Assembly: GCF_019720915.1 (NCBI RefSeq)
Contig: NZ_JAHKSI010000003.1
Coordinates: forward strand, 186,001 to 250,000
DNA from: Alkalihalobacillus sp. TS-13
GTDB lineage: Bacteria > Bacillota > Bacilli > Bacillales > Fictibacillaceae
Direction: 5' to 3'
Length of the DNA: 64,000 nucleotides
In this document: positions 7,798 through 16,484 of the stretch, one piece after another
Position numbering within the stretch: position 1 is the first letter of the stretch
Layout: each line of letters starts with the position of its first letter
The notes under the pieces: model-generated
Told to the model about the DNA's origin: nothing
Database searches by the model: none
Seen by the model: the letters and a program-made list of their open reading frames with translations, nothing else
Translations under genes and position numbers: made by a program

Positions 7798-8727
7798 TTA
7801 CTCGCCAAGAAACGCTTCTTTAAAGTAGTCGAGTTGATAATCAAGTGTTATCGGATCGTTGAAGTAGAATTCCTTCGCATTCACTTCAAATACACGATCG
7901 TTCTTAACAGCAGGAATGTTTTTAAATGTTTCGGTTTCTTGGAACGAATTATCTGCATCCGCATTCTTGCTAAAGACGATATAATCCCCGGCAAATTCGG
8001 GTAGTACTTCTGGGGATAGTGCATAGTAGCCTTGTTCAAGCGCTTCTTCCCTCACTTTTTCAGGCATTTTCAAGCCCATTTCTTGATAAAGGATTTCTGT
8101 TCCGCGGCCCCAGTTATCTCCGAATACGTAAAGCTGTTTATCGAAGCTCTCGATGACGGACACGGTAGCATCCTCACCAATTTCAGCTTTGATTTCTTTA
8201 CCAGCTGCTTCTGCCCGCTTTTCAAAGTCCTCTACCCATGCTTTTGCTTCTTCTTCTTTATTTAGTAGTTTTCCGATCTCGATGTGTTGAGTCAGGTAAT
8301 CTACTTTTCCGTAGGTATAAGTGACAGTAGGAGCGATTTCTTGTAGCTTATCGACATTTTTAATGTTGGATAAACCGATGATAAGATCAGGATCTAGCTC
8401 AATGATTTTTTCCAGGTCTTCATCAGTTACTTCTTCAACATCCTTCAAATCTTTTTCATAGCGGGGGTTCGCTTTGGACCAGGCATCGACACCAACAAGA
8501 GGGACGTCTAGCGCCATGACATTTCCTGCGAAGGATGAAAGGACGATGACACGTTGTGGATCAGCGGGCACTTCAACAGGACCGTTTTCAGATTCATAGG
8601 TTATCGTGCTGGATTTCCCATCATTCTTATCTTTTGAATCATTATCACCTTGTTCTGATGCTGCGTTACTGCAGGCACTAACCATGAGAAGCAACAAGAG
8701 TGCTAGCGGTATCAATGCTTTTTTCAT
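7798..8727 (-). CDS. Siderophore-binding lipoprotein (FhuD/YxeB-like)
   Basis: A 309-residue solute-binding lipoprotein. The signal peptide ends in a lipobox (MVSACS, Cys about residue 19). The mature part shows the class III binding-protein pattern: PADPQRVIVLSSFAGNV near residue 55, LDPDLIIGLSN near 110, VFGDNWGRGTEILYQEMGL near 200, and a C-terminal AVKNDRVFEVNAKEFYFNDP. The GRGTEILY and YFNDP segments resemble B. subtilis FhuD and YxeB, which bind hydroxamate siderophores such as ferrichrome and ferrioxamine. RBS AAAGGAG is well placed. The start overlaps the last 50 nt of the upstream ATPase gene. It delivers the iron complex to the two FecCD permeases. Confidence 0.9.
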   Translation of the reverse strand: MKKALIPLALLLLLMVSACSNAASEQGDNDSKDKNDGKSSTITYESENGPVEVPADPQRVIVLSSFAGNVMALDVPLVGVDAWSKANPRYEKDLKDVEEVTDEDLEKIIELDPDLIIGLSNIKNVDKLQEIAPTVTYTYGKVDYLTQHIEIGKLLNKEEEAKAWVEDFEKRAEAAGKEIKAEIGEDATVSVIESFDKQLYVFGDNWGRGTEILYQEMGLKMPEKVREEALEQGYYALSPEVLPEFAGDYIVFSKNADADNSFQETETFKNIPAVKNDRVFEVNAKEFYFNDPITLDYQLDYFKEAFLGE

Positions 8728-9523
8728 TTTTGTTTTCTCCTTTTAGTAGATTGTATGTTATGCACATCGGTTTGTTTGTCCGAGGATCTCTGCCGATTTC
8801 AGCATCTATTTGAAATACTTTTTTAAGGACATCACGTGTGATTACCGTTTCGTAGTCGCCAGCTTTTACGATTTCACCATCTTTCATAGCAATGATGTAG
8901 TCCGCAAATCTGGCTGCCTGGTTCAAGTCATGAAGGACCATGATGATCGTACGCTTTTCTTGGATATTGAGGTTCTGCAATAATTCCAAAATCTCCAGTT
9001 GATGGGCCATATCAAGATAGGTGGTCGGTTCATCGAGAAAGATGATGTCTGTCTCTTGGGCTAGAGCCATTGCAATCCAGACACGCTGTCGTTGTCCGCC
9101 TGAAAGCGCATCTACAGGACGATATTTGAAATCGATCGTTCCAGTGACTTCAAGAGCCCAGTCAATCATCTCGTAATCTCTTTTCGTTAGACGACCGAAG
9201 CCTTTTTGATAGGGGAAACGTCCATAAGAGACAAGTTCACTCACTGTCAATCCGCTTGCGTTTTCAGGTGTTTGTGGTAGAATCGCCATTTTTTTCGCAA
9301 GTTCTTTTGTATTTTGCTTCGTGATATTCTCACCGTCCAGAACAACGTTTCCGGATTGGTATGAAATGATACGTGTGATCGCTTTCAATAAAGTCGATTT
9401 ACCACAGCCGTTCGGTCCGATAATCGTAGTGATCTTCTTATCTGGAATTTTGACACTGAGATTTTTGACAATCGATCGCTCGTCATATCCGATATTCAAG
9501 TCTGTTGTATGTAAGCGGATCAT
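8678..9523 (-). CDS. Siderophore ABC transporter ATPase (FhuC/FecE/YusV-like)
   Basis: A 281-residue ATPase powering siderophore import. Walker A is IIGPNGCGKSTLL, the signature is DALSGGQRQRVWIAMA, Walker B is IIFLDEPTTYLD, and a VLHDLNQAARFAD switch region follows. The start at 9523 is preferred over upstream in-frame codons because GGGGGT at 9531-9536 is a good RBS and the protein then begins MIRLHTTDL like relatives. The gene runs 50 nt into the binding-protein gene, giving an unusual tail (NEKSIDTASTLVASHG). A Fur box lies just upstream at 9560-9578. Confidence 0.92.
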   Translation of the reverse strand: MIRLHTTDLNIGYDERSIVKNLSVKIPDKKITTIIGPNGCGKSTLLKAITRIISYQSGNVVLDGENITKQNTKELAKKMAILPQTPENASGLTVSELVSYGRFPYQKGFGRLTKRDYEMIDWALEVTGTIDFKYRPVDALSGGQRQRVWIAMALAQETDIIFLDEPTTYLDMAHQLEILELLQNLNIQEKRTIIMVLHDLNQAARFADYIIAMKDGEIVKAGDYETVITRDVLKKVFQIDAEIGRDPRTNKPMCITYNLLKGENKNEKSIDTASTLVASHG

Positions 9524-9559
9524 CCATATACCCCCATTAGATTGAGAATCGCGTTTATC

Positions 9560-9578
9560 ATTGATAATGATTATCAAT
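9560..9578 (-). promoter_or_regulatory. Fur box controlling the siderophore locus
   Basis: ATTGATAATGATTATCAAT is a 19-bp near-perfect palindrome (only the centre is asymmetric) matching the 7-1-7 Fur consensus TGATAATNATTATCA. It is 37 nt upstream of the ATPase start. Iron-replete Fur would repress the locus. Confidence 0.88.
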
Positions 9579-9674
9579 ATCGCTGACAAAATAACTATAA
9601 AGTTAGATATTTCTAATGTCAACCTTTTTTTGTCATGCCAATATTGAATAATCAATATATTTAGTGTATGTTTA

Positions 9675-9693
9675 AATGAGAATGATAATCAAT
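9675..9693 (+). promoter_or_regulatory. Second Fur-like box before the ferredoxin-NADP reductase
   Basis: The sequence AATGAGAATGATAATCAAT matches the Fur consensus GATAATGATAATCATTATC imperfectly (TGAGAATGATAATCA). It lies about 31 nt before the chosen reductase start, between divergent genes, so both arms may answer to iron. Confidence 0.7.
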
Positions 9694-9723
9694 TGTGGAG
9701 TTGGTTATATGGGGTGGTCGGAA

Positions 9724-10776
9724 ATGGATCAGCAAGAACTATATGATGTGACTATAATTGGTGGGGGACCTGCTGGACTGTATTCAGCATTTTATAGTGG
9801 ACTTAGGGAGATGAAGACGAAGCTGATTGAATTCCAGCCGAAATTAGGTGGTAAAATCCATGTCTATCCTGAAAAAATGATATGGGATGTCGGTGGATTG
9901 ACTCCGATTACAGGTGCGAAACTGATTGACCAGCTTGTAGAGCAAGGTTTGACCTTCAATCCAACGGTTGTTTTGGATGAAAAAATAGAGGCGATTACAC
10001 AGGATGAGGAAGGGATTTTCGTTTTGTATGCTTCGTCAGGTAAGAAGCATTTTTCTAAAACCGTGATCGTTGCAGTCGGAAGCGGGATATTGAATCCTCA
10101 GAAACTTCAGATTGAAGGAGCGGAAAGGTTTGAAGTATCCAATTTGAATTATACAGTGAAGTCATTAAAACGGTTTAAAGATAAAACGGTGATCATTTCC
10201 GGTGGTGGGAATTCGGCGATCGATTGGGCGAATGAGCTGGAGCCTGTTGCTAAAAAGGTATATGTCACGTACAGAAGAGAAGCGTTGAACGGTCATGAAT
10301 CACAAATCACGCAGCTTGCAACCAGTTCAATCGAATGTTTCTTCAATACATCCATTACCAAACTTCTTGCAGCACCTGATCCTTCTGTCATTGATCGCGT
10401 TGAACTGACCAATCATGAAACAGGTACTACAACTCATCTTGCAATAGACGAAGTGATCATCAACCATGGTTATGAACAAGATTCTACATTGATTAAGAAT
10501 AGTGACATCGACATTAAGCTTGCAGATGATTTCTTCATTGATGGGAATGCGGTCAGTGAATCCTCCATTGATGGCCTTTATGCAGCTGGAGATATCTTGA
10601 AACATGAGGGTAAGTTGAATTTGATTGCGGGTACATTTCAAGATGCGGCGAATGCAGTGAACAAAGCGAAGCAATTCATCCAACCTGAAGCTGAGGGAGT
10701 TGCAATGGTTTCTTCTCATAATGATGTATTTAAAAAACGGAATCGAAAATTGGTTAAGGAGATGATGAGCTCATAG
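9724..10776 (+). CDS. ycgT: Ferredoxin/flavodoxin-NADP+ reductase, YcgT type
   Basis: A 350-residue thioredoxin-reductase-like flavoprotein without the CxxC pair, which marks it as a type II ferredoxin-NADP reductase. FAD motif: VTIIGGGPAGLYSAFY near the start. NADPH motif: VIISGGGNSAIDWANELEP near residue 155. C-terminal FAD site: GLYAAGDILKHEGKLNLIAG. It resembles B. subtilis YcgT more than YumC, sharing the MREMKTKLIEF and INHGY stretches and an extended tail. The start at 9724 has GGGGTGG 7 nt upstream; 9709 is an alternative. The Fur-like box upstream suits a role in reducing ferredoxin or ferric siderophores under iron starvation. Confidence 0.85.
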   Translation: MDQQELYDVTIIGGGPAGLYSAFYSGLREMKTKLIEFQPKLGGKIHVYPEKMIWDVGGLTPITGAKLIDQLVEQGLTFNPTVVLDEKIEAITQDEEGIFVLYASSGKKHFSKTVIVAVGSGILNPQKLQIEGAERFEVSNLNYTVKSLKRFKDKTVIISGGGNSAIDWANELEPVAKKVYVTYRREALNGHESQITQLATSSIECFFNTSITKLLAAPDPSVIDRVELTNHETGTTTHLAIDEVIINHGYEQDSTLIKNSDIDIKLADDFFIDGNAVSESSIDGLYAAGDILKHEGKLNLIAGTFQDAANAVNKAKQFIQPEAEGVAMVSSHNDVFKKRNRKLVKEMMSS

Positions 10777-10888
10777 TTCTTCCTGTATAGCTATACACCT
10801 ACATCAGGATAACTTTTACATATCATGGCAGCGGGTAACAGCTTTAAAGTCTTTGGCAGTTTCATCATTTTGATTTCTTCTATCTTCG

Positions 10889-10917
10889 TCTAGACCTCTT
10901 CAGGGGGTCTTTTTTTT
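10889..10917 (+). terminator. Intrinsic terminator after ycgT-like gene
   Basis: Stem AGACC/GGTCT with loop TCTTCAGGG (10892-10910) is followed by seven T residues. Confidence 0.8.
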
Positions 10918-11034
10918 ATCCTGATTCATCATGTTTTAAGTGTTTTCTCACCATTTTTTAATGTTGGAAACGTATAATGAAGCTAAGTTAATGGAAATAG
11001 GAGAATCATGTAAAAAATATTTAGGTGGGAAACG

Positions 11035-11727
11035 ATGGACAATCAGAAAATATTGATCGTTGAAGATGAAGAAAAGATTGCCCGTGTCATCAAGCTTGAG
11101 TTGGAATTCGAGGGCTATGATGTTGACACCGCACACGATGGTTCAGCTGGTCTTGAAAAATTCCGGAGTGCCCAGTGGGATCTCGTTTTGTTGGACGTGA
11201 TGCTGCCTGAATTGAACGGAATAGAAGTATTGAGAAGGATCCGTACAAAAGATGAAAATACCCCGGTGATTTTGCTGACGGCAAGGGACTCAGTACCGGA
11301 TAAAGTGGCAGGACTCGATCAGGGCGCAAACGATTATATCACGAAACCTTTTCAAATCGAGGAACTGCTTGCAAGAGTAAGAGCGTGCTTACGAGTGAAG
11401 AGAGGTTCCGGACAGGGCAAAGAAATAGAGGGGAAAATCGTTCTCGGAAATCTCTCGGTCAACGAAAAGACGAGAGAGGTCAAGCGTGGAAGTAGGAATA
11501 TGGAACTGACACCCAGGGAATTCGATCTGCTCGTGTATCTTCTCCAAAACAAACAGCAGGTCCTGAACAGGGATCAGATTTTATCAGCCGTTTGGGGGTT
11601 TGACTATTATGGCGATACGAATGTGGTCGATGTCTATATCCGTTATTTGCGTAGAAAAATCGATCATGAAGAAACGCCTTTGATTCATACGATCAGGGGT
11701 GTCGGTTACGTCATGAAGGAGCAATGA
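11035..11727 (+). CDS. OmpR-family response regulator (YkoG-like)
   Basis: A 230-residue regulator. The receiver domain begins QKILIVEDEEKIAR, with acidic pocket E/D at residues 10-12, phospho-acceptor Asp in LVLLDVMLPELNG (about residue 53) and Lys in DYITKPF (about 105). The winged-helix DNA-binding domain shows LTPREFDLLVYLLQN and the recognition/wing region NVVDVYIRYLRRKID with HTIRGVGYVM at the end. The stop TGA (11725-11727) is one base from the kinase ATG, so the two are translationally coupled. Arrangement with a PepSY protein resembles B. subtilis ykoG-ykoH plus ykoI. The signal is unknown. Confidence 0.9.
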   Translation: MDNQKILIVEDEEKIARVIKLELEFEGYDVDTAHDGSAGLEKFRSAQWDLVLLDVMLPELNGIEVLRRIRTKDENTPVILLTARDSVPDKVAGLDQGANDYITKPFQIEELLARVRACLRVKRGSGQGKEIEGKIVLGNLSVNEKTREVKRGSRNMELTPREFDLLVYLLQNKQQVLNRDQILSAVWGFDYYGDTNVVDVYIRYLRRKIDHEETPLIHTIRGVGYVMKEQ

Positions 11728-11728
11728 G

Positions 11729-13072
11729 ATGAACATCCGTAAGAAGATACATCTTTTTTCAACCATATTCCTTTTTATTATATTATTGTTGATCAACGGA
11801 ACGATCTATTACTTATACAACAAAGTGACGACCGAGGGTGAGCTCGACCGTTTGACCAACCAGACGGAAACGATCGCAGCAGCACTTAAAGAGCAAGAAA
11901 TCGCGCCACGTACATTATTGCCTGCATTCATCCCGACTGACGGAATGATCCGGATCATCAATCAGGATTCGAACCCGATCTTGGCTCAGGCGAAAACCAA
12001 TGAACTCGGGAAAAGCGAAGTGATATTCCAGGAAGCACAAACTGCGGAAGTGCGTGAAGTTGGTGGGAAATCCTATGCGGTTGTCGCAATTCCAATCATT
12101 TGGACGAATGGGGAGGTCGTTTCACTGGAAGTCACAGAAAGTATGGCTGGCGTTCAGGCGAATTTGGATATCCTTCGGACGATCCTACTGCTTGCGACGT
12201 TGCTTGCTATCCTCCCGGCTTTTCTTTCAGCTAGAGTATTGAGCGAGTTGATTTTGCGACCGATTGAAAAATTGACAAGCACGATGGAGGAGATTCAACG
12301 CAAGAAAACATTCAAACATATTGAACTGGAGAATCAGTCTAAAGATGAACTTTATAAGATGGGTACGACCTTCAACAGCATGGTCGATATCTTGCAAGCG
12401 AACTCGGAAAAACAACAAAGCTTCGTTTCCAACGCGTCTCATGAATTGAGAACACCGCTCACGATCATCGAGAGCTACGCAAGTCTTTTAAAAAGATGGG
12501 GGGCGAAAAAGCCTGAAGTATTTGACGAATCGGTTGAAGCGATCCATTCAGAGTCGATCCGGATGCGTAATCTGACAGAGCAATTACTGCTGCTGGCTCG
12601 GAATGATAATGATTGGGAAATCGATTGGCAGAAGGTTGATCTGGTGGCTCTTTGTAAAGACGGGGCCAAATCGTTCATGCAGGCTTATGATCAGGATGTG
12701 AGGGTGGTTCATGAACAGAATGTTGTCTTGGCAGCCGGCGATAAACAGAAGCTGAAACAGGTGTTATTCATTCTTTTTGATAATGCGAAAAAGTTCAGTG
12801 AACGTGACATTGATGTAGTCGTCGGGTATGAAAATGGTCAGCCCTCGATTACGGTAAAAGATTACGGTATCGGTATTCCAAAAGAGGACGTGGCGAAGGT
12901 GTTCGATCGATTTTTCCGAGTTGATAAAGCGAGGAGTCGGAAGACAGGTGGAAGCGGTCTGGGCCTTTCAATCGCAAAAGAAATCATCTCTGCCCATGAA
13001 GGATTAATTGAACTTCAAAGTGAAGAAGGCGTCGGAACGAGTGTCACGATCCTGCTGAAAGAAGCGCATTGA
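11729..13072 (+). CDS. Sensor histidine kinase (YkoH-like)
   Basis: A 447-residue membrane kinase. TM1 is at about residues 10-30 and TM2 at about 150-170, flanking an extracellular sensing domain of about 120 residues. A HAMP linker (SELILRPIEKLTSTMEEI) precedes the H-box SNASHELRTPLTIIESYA with the phospho-histidine. The ATPase part has an N-box LFILFDNAKKFS, G1 VKDYGIGIPKEDV, F-box DRFFRVDKARS and G2 GGSGLGLSIAKEI. It partners the regulator just upstream. The PepSY protein that follows may modulate its extracellular part; this is inference from context. Confidence 0.9.
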   Translation: MNIRKKIHLFSTIFLFIILLLINGTIYYLYNKVTTEGELDRLTNQTETIAAALKEQEIAPRTLLPAFIPTDGMIRIINQDSNPILAQAKTNELGKSEVIFQEAQTAEVREVGGKSYAVVAIPIIWTNGEVVSLEVTESMAGVQANLDILRTILLLATLLAILPAFLSARVLSELILRPIEKLTSTMEEIQRKKTFKHIELENQSKDELYKMGTTFNSMVDILQANSEKQQSFVSNASHELRTPLTIIESYASLLKRWGAKKPEVFDESVEAIHSESIRMRNLTEQLLLLARNDNDWEIDWQKVDLVALCKDGAKSFMQAYDQDVRVVHEQNVVLAAGDKQKLKQVLFILFDNAKKFSERDIDVVVGYENGQPSITVKDYGIGIPKEDVAKVFDRFFRVDKARSRKTGGSGLGLSIAKEIISAHEGLIELQSEEGVGTSVTILLKEAH

Positions 13073-13105
13073 TTTTATACAAGAAAGGAAAAGGAGGGCG
13101 GAACC

Positions 13106-13792
13106 TTGAAACGGAACATTTTCGTCATCTTAGGCGTTGCGGTGTGTGTGGTAGGCATTATCATTGGAGCACAGCATATTCTGGCCATTAAGAATGACCA
13201 GCCTTTAGCAGATAATGAAATTGAGGAATTCATCGCAAGTAAATATACTGGTGAAATTAAAGAGATTACACGGAGCGGAGAGAACTATCAAATAATCCTT
13301 GACCGAGAAACAGGGGTCTATAAGATTGTCATAAATGCAGATGAGCGGCGTATTGAAGGCATAGAAATCCTTGAAGTGAAAGAAAAACATATCGATGAGG
13401 AAAAAGCGAAGGAAATAGCATTGAAAGATGTCGATGGTGATGTCGAGGATGTACAGTTTGCGAAGAAAGAAAATCCGCCAGTCTATAAAATCAAAATGAA
13501 GACGAAGTCAGGGGTGACGGTTGTTACGGTACACGCGAAATCTGGCGAAATTCTCGATCGGAAAGAGGAAGAACCCGAGGACCAGAAAGAAGAAGAGAAG
13601 ACGTTGATTTCTGAGGAAGAAGCGAAGAAGAAAGCACTTGCTGTTGTCCCGGGCGAAATCGACGATGTTGATATCATCCGGCTAAACGATGTACCCACTT
13701 ATGAGATTGAAATAGAAATCAATGACGATGAAGATGCAACAGTACTTGTTGACGGATATACAGGTGAAACGACGATTACGTATGAGGATTAG
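13106..13792 (+). CDS. Membrane-anchored PepSY-domain protein (YkoI-like)
   Basis: A 228-residue protein with an N-terminal membrane anchor (VILGVAVCVVGIIIGAQHIL). Two PepSY-type repeats follow, each with the pattern (D/S)EE(K/E)AKxxALxxV-x-G-x-(I/V)xDV (about residues 95-150 and 165-225). PepSY domains are thought to bind or inhibit peptidases or sense the cell-wall environment. An acidic Glu/Lys spacer (EEEPEDQKEEEK) separates them. RBS GGAGGG is present. It directly follows the kinase gene and is probably in its operon. Confidence 0.8.
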   Translation: MKRNIFVILGVAVCVVGIIIGAQHILAIKNDQPLADNEIEEFIASKYTGEIKEITRSGENYQIILDRETGVYKIVINADERRIEGIEILEVKEKHIDEEKAKEIALKDVDGDVEDVQFAKKENPPVYKIKMKTKSGVTVVTVHAKSGEILDRKEEEPEDQKEEEKTLISEEEAKKKALAVVPGEIDDVDIIRLNDVPTYEIEIEINDDEDATVLVDGYTGETTITYED

Positions 13793-14080
13793 CATGAAGG
13801 AAGAAATCAAGTATAACCATTACGAGGGCTTTTTCACTTTTTGTCTAAGGTGTACCGTTTTCTTACCCGTTACATTGGGATAATTTTTAATATATCATGG
13901 AATTGGTATAGATTATGTAATATAACCACCTTTTTCATATAGATCATATAGAATACATTATTTCAAGATAATGGATTTATGAGGGTCAAACGTTGTGAAT
14001 CGATCTATTATACACGAATAATGTCATTCCTCCTCGAATTCTTTTGTGTACAAAGAAATTTAGGGAGGTTTATTGTAAAT

Positions 14081-14881
14081 ATGAATACGAGACTTAGAGC
14101 CATGTTCATGGTTTTTGTTGTTGGTGCGTTATTACTCGCAGCTCCTTCTTTTACTGAAGCAGCACTTGGGGATCGCATGTTAGGAAAAGGTTCATCGGGA
14201 TCAGATGTTGCTGAATTGCAAGATTACTTGATGACGAAAGGTGTATTTCCATATCATACATCGACAGGATATTATGGAGATATTACGGTAGAGGCAGTCA
14301 AAGACTTTCAACGTAAACGAAACCTGAAAGTCGATGGTATTGCTGGCCCGCAAACGAACCATGCGGTAAAGGTTTTACGATATGGAAACATTGGAAAGCA
14401 AGTTATACATATTCAATATCAACTAAAGCAGACAGGACATTACAGTTCTAATCTAGATGGTATTTATGGTAATGGAACAGTGAGTGCAGTCAAGAGTTTT
14501 CAGAAGCAACAAGGTCTAGTGGTTGATGGTATCGCAGGACCTAACACAAGATCTGCCTTGGATAATAAATCAAAGCGTGGGTCAGCTGCTGGTAAAGCAT
14601 TGACGGTTGAAAGCACAGCTTATACTGCTGAATGCGATGGATGCTCAGGTGTAACGAAAATGGGACTCGACTTGAAGAAATATCCGGATGCCAAAGTGAT
14701 CGCTGTTGACCCAAGTGTGATCCCACTTGGATCTCTTGTGAAAGTTGAAGGTTATGGCGTTGCGATTGCAGCAGACACTGGCGGTGGAGTGAATGGGAAT
14801 GCAATTGATGTCTTCATTCCAAACCGTGACGATGCAATCAAATGGGGACGCAAAAACGTACGTGTAGAAGTAATTGAATAG
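14081..14881 (+). CDS. Secreted cell-wall protein: two peptidoglycan-binding repeats plus 3D domain
   Basis: A 266-residue secreted protein. The start at 14081 is chosen because GGGAGG at 14063-14068 is an ideal RBS and the N-terminus is then a signal peptide ending near FTEAA. Two PG_binding_1 repeats follow, ending KVDGIAGPQTNHAV and VVDGIAGPNTRSAL (about residues 30-90 and 100-150). The C-terminal 3D domain carries STAYTAECDGCSG, AVDPSVIPLGS and IAADTGGGVNGNAIDVF, with the three conserved Asp residues of lytic-transglycosylase-like folds. It resembles YocH-type wall hydrolases. The 288-nt upstream gap is A+T-rich; no confident promoter was found. Confidence 0.88.
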   Translation: MNTRLRAMFMVFVVGALLLAAPSFTEAALGDRMLGKGSSGSDVAELQDYLMTKGVFPYHTSTGYYGDITVEAVKDFQRKRNLKVDGIAGPQTNHAVKVLRYGNIGKQVIHIQYQLKQTGHYSSNLDGIYGNGTVSAVKSFQKQQGLVVDGIAGPNTRSALDNKSKRGSAAGKALTVESTAYTAECDGCSGVTKMGLDLKKYPDAKVIAVDPSVIPLGSLVKVEGYGVAIAADTGGGVNGNAIDVFIPNRDDAIKWGRKNVRVEVIE

Positions 14882-14888
14882 GATCCAG

Positions 14889-14941
14889 GGGCCGATTAAA
14901 ACATCCAATTTCAACCGATGTTTTTAATCGGCCTTTTTTTG
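14889..14941 (+). terminator. Intrinsic terminator after 3D-domain protein
   Basis: GGCCGATTAAAACATC pairs with GATGTTTTTAATCGGCC and is followed by TTTTTTTG. Confidence 0.9.
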
Positions 14942-15032
14942 AAAGATAAGGAAGTATAAAATTTAGGTCTACCACAGCACATAGACGTGATATTTTTTTA
15001 TGAAGACAGTCAGTGGAAGGTTTTTGTGTTTT

Positions 15033-15105
15033 GAAGATAATTTCGGATTTTTGTAGATACGCACCTCATTTTTGTAGATAAATCAGAATTTCCTATAAGC
15101 TGACC
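15033..15105 (+). repeat. Short 20/21-nt repeat array (TTGTAGATA units)
   Basis: GAAGAT at 15033 and GTAGAT at 15053 and 15074 give 20- and 21-nt spacing, with T-rich lead-ins. It is a weaker relative of the 21-nt arrays elsewhere. The 577-nt gap 14882-15458 otherwise holds a terminator and the 48-nt repeats listed next. Confidence 0.5.
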
Positions 15106-15274
15106 AATCATTTAACCTTATTTACGGCCAACCTCTGCCTTTTATGGATAAATACCATCCTATAACCCCTTAATTATTCTGTTTTTTTCCATTATCGGAT
15201 AAAAACATCGATTTTTTGAGAGACCATCGCATCCTTAACAGCCTCTTTCTAGACTAGGGTTTACCACGGTGCCT

Positions 15275-15345
15275 ACATCGGTGCCAGGTACACTTTCAAA
15301 AGTGTTGGGGCGCAAGGAGTTTACATCGGTGCCAGGCACCGATTT
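15275..15345. repeat. 48-nt repeat pair with GGTGCCAGGCACC palindrome
   Basis: GGTGCCAGGTACAC starts at 15280 and GGTGCCAGGCACC at 15328, exactly 48 nt apart. The spacer ...GTGTTGGGGCGCAAGGAGTTTACATC matches the spacer of the five-unit array at 32624. Confidence 0.8.
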
Positions 15346-15458
15346 GTCCTCGATGCAGTACTAATTGAATTCTCATCGTTTTCTAATGTTCTCTTCCTTT
15401 TGTTCTAATCCTGAGTGGATATTATGTAACTGTACAACAAATACAGGAGGAATGAGAA

Positions 15459-16037
15459 ATGAAGAAAAAGATCATCATGTTTACATTGGCAGGGACGTTG
15501 GCAATCGGTGGAGTTGGAGCTGTGAAAGCGATGGATGATGACGAAGTTCAGGAAACTAAGAAAGTAGTGCTTGCAAATGAAGGTGAAAAAGGCTCCCAAA
15601 GTGAGATGATTTCCCTGTCTGAAGCGGAGGAAATCGCGCTGAAAGAAGTAGAGGGCAAAGTGGATGAAGTTGAGTTTGAAGAAGAGCATGGACAGCAAGT
15701 CTACAAAGTCGATGTGGAAGGTAAAGATGATCATGAAGTGCATATCGATGCTTCCACGGGCAAGGTTCTAACAGTTAAAAAGGATGACGGTGACGATGAC
15801 GATCGGGATGATTTGAGTTCAGCTGATAAGGAAAATTTGATTGGTAAGGATGAAGCCATCAAAATTGCGTTAAAAGAGGCGGCTGGAAAAGTCACAGAAG
15901 TGGAACTGGATGAAGATGATGGCCAATATGTGTATGAAATTGAAATCAAGATGGCCGATAAGGGAGAAGCAGACATAGAGATTTCAGCAACCGACGGGAA
16001 AGTAATTGAAACAGAAATCGATCGTGATGATGACTAA
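15459..16037 (+). CDS. Secreted acidic PepSY-domain protein
   Basis: A 192-residue protein beginning MKKKIIMFTLAGTLAIGG, a signal peptide or anchor. It has two PepSY units: LSEAEEIALKEVEGKVDEVE (about residues 50-100) and IGKDEAIKIALKEAAGKVTE (about 125-185). They are separated by a very Asp-rich stretch (KKDDGDDDDRDDLSS). RBS AGGAGG is ideally placed. It is a paralogue in design of the PepSY protein at 13106. The Asp-rich linker could bind Ca2+, which is inference. It stands alone, with long gaps on both sides. Confidence 0.8.
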   Translation: MKKKIIMFTLAGTLAIGGVGAVKAMDDDEVQETKKVVLANEGEKGSQSEMISLSEAEEIALKEVEGKVDEVEFEEEHGQQVYKVDVEGKDDHEVHIDASTGKVLTVKKDDGDDDDRDDLSSADKENLIGKDEAIKIALKEAAGKVTEVELDEDDGQYVYEIEIKMADKGEADIEISATDGKVIETEIDRDDD

Positions 16038-16192
16038 GGGTACAATTTACAACTAGGTTCTATATACACAGTTAAAACGCAGGCGATTTCACACAAGAAA
16101 TCACTTGCGTTTCTTCTTGATCTTAAATATTCTGCGGTGAAAGCGGAACAGGCGAGCAAGCAAGGAAAACATATAAAGGGATCTTTGATTAA

Positions 16193-16250
16193 ATACCCCC
16201 ACGTCTTGTGGCGAACATCGAAGTTAGTACATCCTTTACAAGATTGGGAC
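16193..16250. repeat. Fragment of the TTCGA...GTGGTGAAC repeat module
   Basis: The stretch CACGTCTTGTGGCGAACATCGAAG with GTACATCC matches the central hairpin module found in the elements at 7446-7716 and 42826-43254. No flanking TIRs are seen here, so it is probably a remnant. Confidence 0.5.
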
Positions 16251-16384
16251 GGAAATTCGTAAACACTAACAGAATGGTTAAGAAAACCATTATTCGTAAT
16301 TGGTAGTCTTTTGTGATCATTCATTAAAAAATTTTTAAAATTGTGTATTATTATTAAAGGATAGTGTTTTATCATGAATTACAG

Positions 16385-16462
16385 CAAATAACGCCTCTGG
16401 TGTCCTCTATTTTTTAAGAATATGGAGTTTTTTAGCGAATAAGGTCTCCTGTGTCCGCTAAG
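16385..16462 (+). repeat. 51-nt repeat pair (AATAAGGTCTC..GTGTCCGCTAA family)
   Basis: AATAACGCCTCTGGTGTCC starts at 16387 and AATAAGGTCTCCTGTGTCCG at 16438, 51 nt apart. The same units at the same spacing recur at 35936/35987. The remainder of 16038-16484 holds nothing else I can identify. Confidence 0.75.
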
Positions 16463-16484
16463 GTTTGGATTTGCCTGATTTATG

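Noticed and set aside
7600-8004. 134-residue plus-strand ORF opposite the siderophore-binding gene.
   Set aside because: It crosses the repeat element and runs antisense to a well-supported gene.
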